Part shown: positions 10,256 to 21,128 of the stretch, piece by piece
How the letters are laid out: every line of letters begins with the position of its first letter
How positions within the stretch are numbered: the stretch's first letter is position 1
From: Russula earlei
Lineage: Eukaryota > Basidiomycota > Agaricomycetes > Russulales > Russulaceae
Direction of reading: 5' to 3'
DNA: 54,855 bases
NCBI GenBank assembly: GCA_025769875.1
Contig: JAGFNK010000353.1
Coordinates: 1 to 54,855 of the forward strand
The notes under the pieces: generated by a model
The model's database searches: none
Seen by the model: only the letters and a program-made list of their open reading frames with translations
What the model was told of the DNA's origin: nothing
Program-made: the position numbers and the translations under genes

Positions 10256-11522
10256 TGCAAGAGAGCGGCTTCGGCTGCGGAATCGTTTGCGAACCTTTCA
10301 AAGACAGACCAACGGTACTAGTGTTCGGTTCACATATTCACTTTGTAGGTTGTTCTCCTCTGTTCCGGATAATGACCCTGTTAAAATAAAGGACGTGGCC
10401 ATCACTGAATCCAAGGCCTCACGAGATGATACTGTCGCTTTGTGACTTGATGGGGGCAGGATGATTGGGCAGGATAATATAGTTTCCACCTCGTATTGCT
10501 TCAACAATGCTACCTCCTAGAAATGCCAACTAGAGACTAGAAATGATTGGGCCACTTAATAGTGACTTCCGGTGACGATGATGCGAACAATGAACATGCT
10601 CACCACCTTACGGGTACAACTAGAATTACTGACGGCACGGTTCGGCCCATGACCCGGCCAGATCCGATCGGATCGCAGCGTGAGGTTGTCCCCCTCCTTC
10701 GGAGTCCTTCCATCCCTCCTTTCTCGCCGCTCGACTGCCCACGCAAGTAGAAAATGCCTGAACGCCTGCGCCTGCACCCTCTCCAGACAGACCCTCCGCA
10801 ACCCCAAAAACCGGCCGAAGTGTCTCGCCGGATGTCACCACCCTCGTCGCTCGCGAACGGCGTTCTACCATGCATCCGTCTCCTTTGACTCGATTTACTT
10901 GGACGCTACCTTCTTTTAGCAATTTCTTTCTTTTAGTTTAGACTTGCCAACCCCCTCCTCGACAGCGCGCACTCTCCACCGTGCGTTCCAGACCCTTTTC
11001 TTTAGGCTATCTGCCTTGGACTCATCACCCCAGAACCTTATCGACCAACCCGTAGGGTACACAACCATGTATATGAAGACCTCTCTTCATCTTCGAAGCA
11101 TACAGAACCAAGCAACGGAGCCTCCATTTCCTTGTGTCTCGCGTGCCACCGTTGCCCCTCTCGCGTTACGCCACCCTGTCGCCGCCTCACGTTCATGCTC
11201 ACCCGTATGGGTATGATGACGGCTATTTACGGCCATATTGCCGTAAGATACGGCAACGACGCGCGGCCCTACACATGCAGCTTGCGCGTCTTGCTCGTTC
11301 TGGTGGGAAAGCCGGTCTTCGAATGTTGCTGTGTTGATGGGAGTTGACTCGGAAGAACACCCATAGTAAGCCTTGTCCCTGGTGGGAAAGCCTACGTGGT
11401 CAATCATCTGATCTGATTGATGTTTCACTCGAAAAGAATGAAAGACAATAGACTGGGATGCGCTTATTACACCACCCTGCCCCATTCCCAACTTAACCTC
11501 CCCCCTCAAAGCATTCGCGATC
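10256..11522. other. Divergent intergenic region between P450 and FAD oxidase
   Basis: About 1.27 kb without a supported gene; the open frames here overlap on both strands and match nothing I know. It should contain both promoters. One structured site stands out at 11228-11245, and pyrimidine-rich DNA is present at about 11480-11515 directly before the oxidase ATG, common in fungal promoters. Confidence 0.55.
11228..11254. promoter_or_regulatory. Palindrome TACGGC-N6-GCCGTA plus a third half-site
   Basis: TACGGC (11228-11233) and GCCGTA (11240-11245) form an inverted pair, i.e. CGG-N8-CCG, followed by another TACGGC at 11249-11254. Inverted CGG/CCG triplets are the usual target form of fungal Zn2Cys6 regulators. 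It is 278 bp upstream of the oxidase ATG. Binding is an inference. Confidence 0.4.
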
Positions 11523-13299
11523 ATGTCTAATTTGCCCGAATCCTTCACTGGCGATTGGATCACTCCCGATCACCCTCGTTACTCAGAGGCCATAGCTCGC
11601 TGGGCTATCAATGCAGAGCGCCGCGCTAAGGTGGTCGCATTCGTCAAAAGCGCGCAAGATGTTGCAACCGTCTTGAAATACGGAAAGCAGTATAAGCTGC
11701 CGGTCGCCATTCGGGGTGGTGGACATAGCACGTCTGGTGCCTCCTCGGTTGAGGATGGAGTGGTGATCGATCTGTCTCGCTATCTGTCGAGTGTCAGGGT
11801 AGATCCGGTGGAGAAACTGGCATATATTGGTGGTGGAGCGATCTGGGAAACAGTCGATAAGGCTGCAATCCAGCACGGGTTGGCCACAGTTGGAGGCACC
11901 GTGAACCATGTGAGTTTGCCATGATGCTTTATTTTCGATTATCTCATCATAATGTTAAGACTGGTGTTGGAGGGTGTGTACCTCACCGTTACTCATGATC
12001 GGACGTTATTTACGCCAACCATTTTAGTCTCCTCCTCGGCGGGGGCTATGGCTTCCTAACTGGCAAGCACGGGCTTACGATAGACAATCTTGTGCAAGTA
12101 CGCTCCAGTGCACTTCACTCCCCAGTGCATTGTCTAACCAGGCAGTAGGCTACCGTGGTTACAGCCGGTGGGGAGATCCTGGCTGCTAATTCCACGGAAA
12201 ACGCGGACCTGTTCTGGGGGATTCGTGGTGCAGGATGCAACTTTGGTGTCGTAACTGAGTTTGTTCTCCGACTCCATCCGCAAAGGCGGACCGTTTTCGC
12301 GGGGATTCTCGCGTACCCACCGCCCTTGATTCCCAATGCCGCAGCCACCGCGGCCAAATTTTGGGACGCCGGGCTAGACGAGAACGAAGCGATCACCTAT
12401 GCCTTGACGATGGATCCTGCCGGCTCTGGTCATGTACGTGCCCTGCCTTGGCCTGCCATCACCGGCGACTCCTGACATGTCGCACGTCGACAGCCTCTCG
12501 CTCTATTGTTTATTTTCTGGAATGGTTCAGAGGAGGAAGGTCGCTCTCATTTCAAGCCACTCTTTGATCTCGGTAAGCATGCCTTAAACATCGACATCGT
12601 AGGTGCGAATGAGATCGTGTGACAGGTCCTGTCCTGGACACTTGCAAGGAAATCCCCTTCGAGGAGGTCAATTCCGTCCAGGTAAGCGTCATCACTTGGT
12701 CATTCCCATTCCGACGAACCACTTTAATCTAGAATATCCACCTTAAACACGGACGCAATTACTACATGAAAGGCATATTCGCGACTGGACTTCAGGTGGA
12801 CGTAGCTCAAAATCTTATGTCTCTTCTCCCCGAGCTTTCGACGAAGAGAGGCATTAATTTCAACGTCATATACGAATTTATGCCCACAAAGAAGGTCCTG
12901 TCCGTACCAAACAGTGCCACTGCGCTCATCAGAGCATTTCGGGCCAACGTCCTCCTGTTGGCCACGTGGGACGACAAAGACCCGAGCAAACTCGATGCGG
13001 TCCGCAGTGCTGCAATCGAATTGCGTCGCATTGTCATTCAAGGGGAGAGAACCATACCAGAATCACTTAACGTCGGCTATGGGAACTACTGTAAGCGAAA
13101 GGGGATCAAGTGTATTGAAACCCGTTTACTCATTATATTCCTTCCAGACTCAGAAGAAGTAACTTCGGCCAGTGCTGGCTCCGGAGCGGACTCAGAAGCG
13201 CTCTTCGGCGAGAACTATCGCAAACTTCAGAAGCTCAAAAAGAAGTATGATCCGGACCTTGTCTTTTTCAAGTGGAACCCTATTACGCCTGAAGCATGA
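11523..13299 (+). CDS. Berberine-bridge-type FAD-linked oxidoreductase, 8 exons
   Basis: A flavin oxidase of about 466 residues. Exons: 11523-11909, 11960-11973, 12028-12097, 12149-12433, 12494-12572, 12626-12681, 12733-13090, 13148-13299 (1401 nt, whole codons). The PCMH FAD-binding domain includes VAIRGGGHSTSG, where the histidine is the usual 8-alpha FAD attachment site. It continues with GVGGLLLGGGYGFLTGKHG and WGIRGAGCNFGVVTEF. The second, cysteinyl attachment site of bicovalent members is not seen (G in its place). The BBE tail includes YGNYY and LFGENYRKLQKLKKKYDP, then FKWNPI. Such enzymes oxidise alcohols, amines or phenolics and often sit in secondary-metabolite clusters; the flanking P450 genes fit that. 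No signal peptide is evident, so it is probably intracellular. Exon 2 is only 14 nt. Confidence 0.9.
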
Positions 13300-13566
13300 T
13301 GTTGGGTTTTGGCGGAGAATGAGCTAAAGGAAACAAAGCGACGACTTTGTGCTTAAGTTCTCTCTGTCGGTGTAATACAAAGAAGAATGACAGCTATCAT
13401 ACATCACTAACGATCACCACTGCGCGATCACAATTCGTCACCTCAACTCCTATGAAGACACCTCAGTTCTCGACATATAATACATGTCTTCTGTAAGACT
13501 GCCATTCGCACGATGCCCATTCAGCCTAGTTGAGTCGGGCTCGCGCTCACTTTGAAGTAGACCACC

Positions 13567-15436
13567 TCAGGGAAGCGCGGAGATGTCGACCTTGAACGGG
13601 ATGGGACGACTAAAATCCAACAAGGGGATTGACAAAGTCCGACAACCGAGGAAATGAAAAGGTACGTACACGACGACGCCATGCTCTATACGCCCATCCA
13701 CGTCGATCGGGATGTCCTTGCCGCTCTCGTCCTTCCCGGGCTTGAATGTGCACGCCCACAACATCACCGCGAAGTCGATGAAGAGCGAATTATTCGCGAC
13801 ATGTTTCCCCACACAAATGCGCCTCCCGAAGCCGTAAGTGAAGTGGCCGTCGTCTTTCGTTTCCGTCGCGCACAAAATCACCTCTCTGTTCGCGTCCAAG
13901 AACCGCGCAGGGTTGAAGTGCGCCGCATCCGCGCCGTATATTTCGGGGTCACGGTTGAGGTGCCGGACGTTGGCCATCATGATGGATCCCCTTGGGAATG
14001 AACATCCCGTTATACCAGTCGTCTTCGATAGATTGATGCGGGGGATCTAACGGGTCGCCATCGCAACGCTTCCTTGACCGTGGCGCGAATGTAGGGTAGA
14101 TGGGGAAAGTCTGAAAACGTTGAAACGCGCGTTCTTCCCACGACAGAGTCGAGTTCTTCGTGCGCGCGCTTCTGTGCATCGGGATATATAATCAATCATG
14201 GCGAGGGTCAACTAGGCCGTCACCGCTGCTATTATTTCAGCGCCTGCCGCACTAGTGGTTGTGAGCGCAGAACAAGATGAAGCCGTACACGTGCACATAC
14301 TACATGGTTCCCGCTAGCCCACAGTTCTCGAGCGGTGTCAGCCCATACTTGTCCGAGTCTTTGATTAATGTCCCAGCAAGATTAGGGCAGTTTATGCCCT
14401 TCAGCTAGACTGAAATCAGCAAGGCCCTGCGACTAGTGATCGAGAAGAGGACAGACCAGCTTTTCGTTTACGCCATTGAATAGTTTCTAACATAACCGGG
14501 TCTCTCTCGAACCGATACTCCGCATCGCGCTTCCATTTGACAAATCTATATCATTGACAGCGGGGTCAAGATCAGTTATTCTGTCTTCTAAAAGTGCCAC
14601 ACCTGCTTGGAATGTACATCATCCACGGCAAAAACTCCACGAAATGGGCTGCAGGAAGAGCAGCCCGTGTCATGCGTGCTGCGAAGACGTTGACAGCCTT
14701 GGCGCTGAGTCGAACTCGGAGACGATCGGGAGGTGTCGTAAGTGACAGTCATAACGGTGGACGCCGGAGTCCGGCGAAAATGCTTATCCCAAGTCGCAGG
14801 TTGTGCAAGGAGACCGGAGGTAAGCAGGATTCCTTCTCTTAACTGAGCTGTCCTGAAAGATCCGGAGACTGCCTTCATATGGGGCTCTACGCATGTGACG
14901 CCAGCTTTGCGGACGTCAGGACGGTCCCGCGATATTCATAGCCAACATTCCACCTACCTTGACCCATATCTCTGAAATCCCATGGCCAAGCCACCGCACA
15001 GAATCTCAGCAGCGACAATGTTGCGCGGACGATCGGAATAAATTCCAGCACGGCGGTCAAGCAGATCTGCTGCTATCTTCTGGGTATTAAGGACGATTAT
15101 AGGTTGCCCTGCTACGCGTAGGATGAGAATGTCGCCTGATGAAAGTCATTAGAGATAACTATGATAATTGAAGCAGGCCAGACTATCGCTGACCGAACTC
15201 TTGTTTCCACTTCATGAGATTTAGCCATTGCTTATCGCGCATCTGGAGGAAGTTGCCCACAAGAGGGAGACCTCGTGGCTCCGGCGGGAGCATCCGCCAC
15301 AGGCTTTGGAGGTACCATGTAGCTAGCAAGTTGGCAAGGCCGGCCATGAGAACAGGACACCAAAGCTAAATGCAGCCGAGCAAAGGTGTTGGCCACAGAA
15401 GGCGATAGGACAAGGAGAGAAAGGCTGATAACTCAA
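13567..15436 (-). pseudogene. Dead tandem copy of the P450
   Basis: Closely similar to the P450 at 8272-10197 across its exons: heme loop FGRRICVGKH, LNRDPEIYGADAAHFNPARF, and the tail SRPIPFKVDISALP ending at 13567. It is broken in many places. An extra C in 13988-13991 shifts the frame before the FIPKG box. About four inserted bases near 14188-14196 shift it again. A TAG lies at 14212-14214. The I-helix AGAETTSG has become AGAEIIAA, losing the oxygen-activating threonine. A further frameshift lies after TVTYDT near 14735. The N-terminal PPGP reads PPEP and the membrane-anchor region is not open. Splice sites and a TATA box persist, so the duplication was of the whole gene. Confidence 0.9.
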
Positions 15437-17864
15437 TGTGCCCCACAATCATGGTCTTTATATACGCGAGAGTACCTTCAAGTGCACATGACGAACGATG
15501 TTCGTTCGTCACTGTGTCTCGATCGATGACGGCGACGAGGATACGTGAAACAGTCCACTATTCCATCCCACATTTTTCTTCTGCTATCCTGAATAACGGA
15601 CCCTGTCCCTCCCCAGAAAGGAGTTGAGGATGACGCCGTGACAACGCATCGCCAATGCAGGGAGTTTCTCGCGAGGCCTCACGAAATGATACCATCAGGT
15701 GTGAGTTGGAGTTGATATGGACAGGGGGGTTCAGGTACCGCTTCGTCTCGTACGGTCCTGCGAGGCCCTAGGGGTTCATGTGAATTCAGCAGGGCTAGGT
15801 ATTGATGTGATGAAATTTCATGTAAATCTGAAATCAGCAACTCCCGTACCGCCTGCTATTTGATTTGTGGGCAGGTATGATCTTGCATGAAATTATGAAT
15901 CGTATACCTGAGATTGGTGCCATCTGATGCTTGGATGGTACTGGCCATTGGGAATAAGCCATTCCTATTGTTCATGCTTTGATTTAATGTAGGTCTGTCG
16001 TAATTCGTCTCGTGATCATGGCACTGGCAGGACGTATTCAGCCTCTTCGCATAGCATTGGCGCACGCAGATAATGTCTTTCCCCCGACGACACAACACGT
16101 AAACTGTACACTAACGGCTTGAAATGGAGGGTAAACACAGCCCCTAGCGCTGGCTCGAGGCGGTGATCGCAAGTGGGCATCTTCTGGCAAAAAGATTAAA
16201 ACCATCGAAGAGTCTTCGGGGCCACTGGTCGGCAGTGCATTCAGAAGGGATCGACGGTGTTACTTGGGAGATTTCATGCATCGACGAGGTTTCCGCGGAC
16301 TTCGCGTCCAAAAAGCAAGTCTGCCTGCCTGCTGCCAACCATATCGTGACCGGGTTGTCCCGTGCATCGCGCTCGCACTCCCGCGTCTGCCAATCCAATG
16401 TTCCAGTACTAATGCCCATTTACTACGAGGAGATACGCATCATGGCATGGATAAAATTTCCTAGGTGTTCCTATATGTGTTACCACCGCCACATGATACG
16501 CTCTCAAATCCAGTACCAGGGTTCATTTGACTGTCCTCGGTGCACAACTGCTCGCACCACCCTAAGGCCTGTTATCGTATCGTATCCGATCTATCCTTTT
16601 TCTTTTCGTCTGTTCCCCTCGTACTTTGTTTCCTTGGACCCCGGAATGATGATATCGCCAGTAGACAACGGAGTCCGAGTCGGGTTCTATATTACCTTCG
16701 CTTCCAAGTCGAAGACCCGCTTACCGACTCGCGACTCGGATGCGCAAGGACGCTCAGACAGTTCGGAATCGATCATCAACTTGTTTCATTTCAATTGTGG
16801 TCAGGGGCTCACACGATATGATCACATCCAATCCTTCCCGTAAATAAATGACGGTGAGTGACAGACCGCTGCGCGGTGATCGCATGTCCTCTTCCATCCT
16901 GAATGAACTTGAGTATGTAAATAACCATTGTAGACGGTGATGGGGACACCAAACCTGTTCGACTTGTCCCAGAAAAGAACGCAGTTGGTTTGTTTTACAA
17001 GTTCACGAGTGAACTGAGCTGGACTCCTTGCGCAGCTATAAGTAACAACCTGCGTGCTTCCGGCCAACCCTGACGCGGCCTGACGGGTGTAAAACACGGC
17101 GAAGCGAGTTGTACAAGCTAGATCCAGATCCTAACGACCCACTCCGGCTTCATCTCAAGAATCAAAACGGAATGGCCTCGAGATTTGGAAGGGAAAGATC
17201 CATGACTAGACCTTGTGTTGTGTGGTTTCTGTCTTACCTCTCATGTGACCTAGCAATCGACGAGGGAAGCGGAAGGAAACTGCCGGGAACCATATGGGTT
17301 TCAGGCCAGCGCAGCTCGTCCTGCTGGCAGAGGTCGAGACAATGTCCATGTACAAATTGCAAGTCGGGAGAGCCGCGGATGTTTTGAGTAGCTGGGCTAG
17401 GTTTCTAATCGCAAAAATCGGATGTTCTTCGACAATGTACTGAACATTCACAAGAATAGATCACATTCGATAAACCCCCGTAGTCAACTGAAGGCTTCGG
17501 GAACCGGGAACATCCGTCCGCAGCTGCGGTGTGGCGATTGGCGAATTCTGTGGTTTGGTCGCTTGAAAGTTGTTACTGTAAATCGTGTTTCATTTGGGCG
17601 ACATCTGCTGGCGTGAGTTTGATGGTGGACGTAATGAGCACTGCAGTTGTGCGATAAACGGTGATCCCAGGCAGTGCTCGTTGAGCGCTGCGCAACGGTG
17701 GGAAGCAGTGAGTTCGGCGTCGTCGGGTAGAAATCAGATCAATATAATCTGCTTTTGTAACCAGGCTCAAGTTCCTCTCAACCCTGTTTGTGTACACTCA
17801 GCAAACGCCGTGACCAACGTGCGTGCCAGCGTCGTGATTTAACACGATTGTCCAGGTGTCAAAG
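15437..17864. other. Gene-poor interval
   Basis: 2.4 kb with no recognised gene. The longest frame (16163-16843, plus) has no family motif, no support from codon bias, and antisense rivals. The sequence has ordinary CpG content, so it is not a decayed repeat like the left end of the window. Confidence 0.5.
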
Positions 17865-20481
17865 ATGTCCTCAATCCCGCCTCCCGTTCCCGCCCTTGTC
17901 GGACTCAGAGAACAAGGCGACCCAGTATATCCCTCACCACCCCATCCTGAAGAACCCCTCTTGGCACCCCGTCCCCATAAGTTGACACCTGATCTTCCTG
18001 CAGAGGTAGTTTCAATTCGCCTCACACCGTCTTATTCCTCACAAGACGTTCGCTTTTCACCTAGATGGCACGCACGCTCGATAGTCAAGTCTCCGCCGGT
18101 GTTGATATTCCTCCCTCTCTTCCTTCTCACCTAACACCCGGTTTCCCTGTACCTTCGTTGTCATCAAGTCCCGGGCCTTTGCCCCCCCCAGCGGGGTCAT
18201 CCTGGAGTCCCTGGAATATTACTCAGTCAGGATCGCCACCCCCGATTCAGACTAACCTGCCGTCGGCTCCTGCTCCTGATCCAGAGGTGGGCCTACAGCC
18301 CCTTTTACACTAAACCTAGCAACGACAACCTCATTCATTATCCTATAGCCACTGCCCTACCCTTGGTCTCCCCCTCTGGAATCCCTCACGCCTCCCATGG
18401 CTTCATTGTCTATTTCAAACGCACCTCCGAAGAAGGGACACGAGTCGAACGGTCCTCCTTCTCTTACAGCCCCTTTTCCCACCATAGCATCTCTTATCGC
18501 GGCATCCCCTTCCGCCCAGAATAATAGTCCGGCATCCAAAGTGGCTTGGTGTCGCGATGTTATCGGCTTGGTTGAACGTCTATACGTCGCTCCAAACAAC
18601 CAAACCGGCTCTGCGGATTCAGCTTCGGGTCCCATCCATGTCGCTGATCAGGAACTCAACGATCTGGTTGAGATCGCGATTCCTATGATCCTGCAAATCG
18701 CGAATCCCAATCCCGTACCGCAACCGTTGCCCCTTCATGTTTCCGAGGCTATCTATCTTCGAGCGACCTTCGAAGCAACGGGGGCCTATCCACAGCATGT
18801 ACAGCAGAACCCCAGGTTGGCATTCCGAGACTTTGAACGGGCCGCCCGGGCCGGTTTTTCGGCCGCGTGGTTCAAGCTTGGCCGTGATTATGAAAACTTC
18901 GGCGACTTTTCGCGTGCCAAGGACTGTTATGAGCGCGGTATCCGGAAAAACAATGAAAGCTGTCTATATGTACGTTGCTGGATCATTTTCGAAGAAGCGC
19001 GTTCCTCATACCAACCGTCAGCGAATGGGGATGGCCCATTTGATGGCCCAACTAGGCTTGTCTGCGAGCCCGGAGGATGCCCTCCCTCTCCTCCAACGTG
19101 CCGCCACTCTTGCAACTGTGGACGTTCCCCAGCCGGCCTATGTCTTCGGCCTTCTGCTCCTGGGAGAGTTCTCTCATGTATCTATTCCGACGCACCTCTT
19201 CACTCCTATCGTACCCCCTGGGAGTACGCGTGAGAACGAGGCACGGCGACATCTCGAGCGCGCAGCATACCTCAATTTCGCGGCAGCACAGTACAAGCTT
19301 GGTCATGCATACGAGTTTGCCCAGCCTCCATTCCCATTCGATGCCCTGCTTTCTGTTCAGTATTATTCACTTGCGAGCCAACAAGGGGAGATCGAAGCAG
19401 ACATGGCCCTCAGCAAGTGGTTCCTATGCGGTTCGGAGGGAGCTTTTGACAAGGACGAATCGCTTGCTTTTACGTTTGCCGAAAAGGCGGCACGTAAAGG
19501 ACTTCCCAGCGCGGAGTTTGCCATGGGTTATTACATGGAAGTGGGTGTAGGTGGCCCCAAGGATATTGAAGCTTCCCGCAAGTGGTATACTCGCGTAAGT
19601 GAGAATCGTTCATCTTCTCCTTGTCTGATGTACGGCTCTTTTTCTTCTCTTGGGACAGGCATCCCAGCATGGGAACACGGACGCTACCGAGCGGCTTGCG
19701 GCCCTATCCCAGCCTGCACCCCTAGCCCTCTCCCGCCAGGAACATGACAATCTAACTGAAACCACGCTCGTGCGTAAGCGCACGCAAGCGAAGCAACGTT
19801 CCGACGCCCGTGGACCCGCCACCGGACCACGCCACGGAGCGCGTCAGAACGGCCAGCAAGTCGTCGCGAACATTCGCAAGAACTCGCTCCCTCACCATCC
19901 CGGACCCAACCGCGGCTATCCACCCTCGCCAAATGTTGGTCCCGTGCGACAAGGTACTCCTCCCGATGGTTATCTCGCACGACCGTCCCAATCCCTGCAG
20001 CAGCTGCCACCACTGGCAGCGGCGGGTGGACCAGGCCCGGGCCCGGGTTCAGGCCCCAACGCTGGCGGATATCGCGGGCCGATGGCACCGGGTCCGGGCC
20101 CCGGCCCGCGGCAGCCACAGCCCCAATCCGTTCCCGCCGGGCCAGGGCAATCGCCGCGTATCCCGGCGCAGCAACCGCCATTCGGACACGGACAACTGTC
20201 GAGGCCGTCGTCGCAATCGCAACTCGGGGGGCCGATGCAACCAGGCCAACCAGGGCGCCGTCCGCCGCGCGGGGGCAGTGGGTCCTCAGCAGGGTTTGCC
20301 TCGCTACCGTCCGGGCCCGGGGGCCCTGCTTCCCAACGACCTTTGACGCGCTACGCCATCGCCTCCAGCGCCGTCCGATCCGCCCTTGGCGCGTCCACCG
20401 CCGGCGAAGGGCCCCGCGACGTTCCAAGAAATGGGATTCCAGAGTCAGAAACTCGAAGAGAGGGACTGCGTGATCATGTGA
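17865..20481 (+). CDS. CHS4: Skt5/Chs4-type activator of chitin synthase III (SEL1 repeats, CAAX)
   Basis: About 762 residues. Exons: 17865-18005, 18065-18286, 18349-18969, 19022-19594, 19659-20277, 20369-20481 (2289 nt, whole codons). A proline-rich N-terminus precedes SEL1 repeats: FERAARAGFSAAWFKLGRDY, ESCLY joined to RMGMAHLMAQLGL across an intron, AEKAARKGLPSAEFAMGYY, and GVGGPKDIEASRKWYTR joined to ASQHGNTDA. This order is that of Skt5/Chs4, which recruits chitin synthase to the membrane. After a Gly/Pro-rich linker the last exon, in a different frame, ends EERDCVIM-stop, a farnesylation CAAX box as in Chs4. Reading straight through the last intron would miss it and run to 20744. The donor at 20278 (GTGGGT) is the least certain junction. 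Confidence 0.88.
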
Positions 20482-21128
20482 GAGAAAAGCTGGACCCCCG
20501 GCCTGGCCTCCAACGTCCCGGCCGGAAAAGGACACTGAGAAGAATGCAGGATCCATATATCATTCCGGCCGTGTTCATAATTTATGAGCCATTTAATTAC
20601 TCGACGTTGGAGGTTTGGTTCCGTCGCGTAGCTTCATCCACATTGGCTTATGCTTCGGCCTCATGCGCCCCACTTCTTTTACTTACAACCTTGAGGTTGT
20701 ATGCTCCTCTTTTACACGATCGTTCTCTGCAATGTCGCCAATAGGGACACTACAACCCTCAAGTATCATAACGGTAGATCACTGGCAATTTGATTACTCC
20801 TTTTCCTATAGACACATCTCTCGTTTATGCGGTGACAGAGTTGGAAGACAAAGCGGAAAGAAAACATGGTCGTGACGGGTCATAAAATTAAGTATCAAAA
20901 CGAGACGGTACGGACGGACAACATACGATACAGAGGGAAGGACCAGGGATCGAATATGAGATCGTCGTTGAACGACATCACGCCTAAGACGAGATTGCGA
21001 GGAAAAGGTGACTGGCTAATATACTGAAAAGAAAAATATCGCGTCATTGCGTAAAGAGACGGGTGGGATAGCAAAAATTTCGAACGATAATAAGATAGGG
21101 ATGTTTGAGCATGGGGTAAGACAGATGA
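20482..21128. other. Convergent 3' interval
   Basis: About 650 bp between two genes transcribed toward each other; presumably 3' untranslated regions. No further gene or repeat is seen. Confidence 0.5.

Noticed and set aside
10198..10260. Upstream ATG for the P450 (about 10260)
   Set aside because: Using it would place the TATA box inside the coding sequence and add a hydrophilic leader before the membrane anchor.
16163..16843. 226-codon plus-strand ORF in the gene-poor interval
   Set aside because: No domain, no splice-supported extension, several rival frames; looks like a chance ORF.
19684..20556. 290-codon minus-strand ORF
   Set aside because: Antisense to the Gly/Pro-rich exon of the Skt5 gene; long only because GC-rich DNA has few stops.
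20482..20744. Read-through C-terminus of the Skt5 gene
   Set aside because: The spliced frame ending in a CAAX box matches the family, whereas the read-through tail does not.
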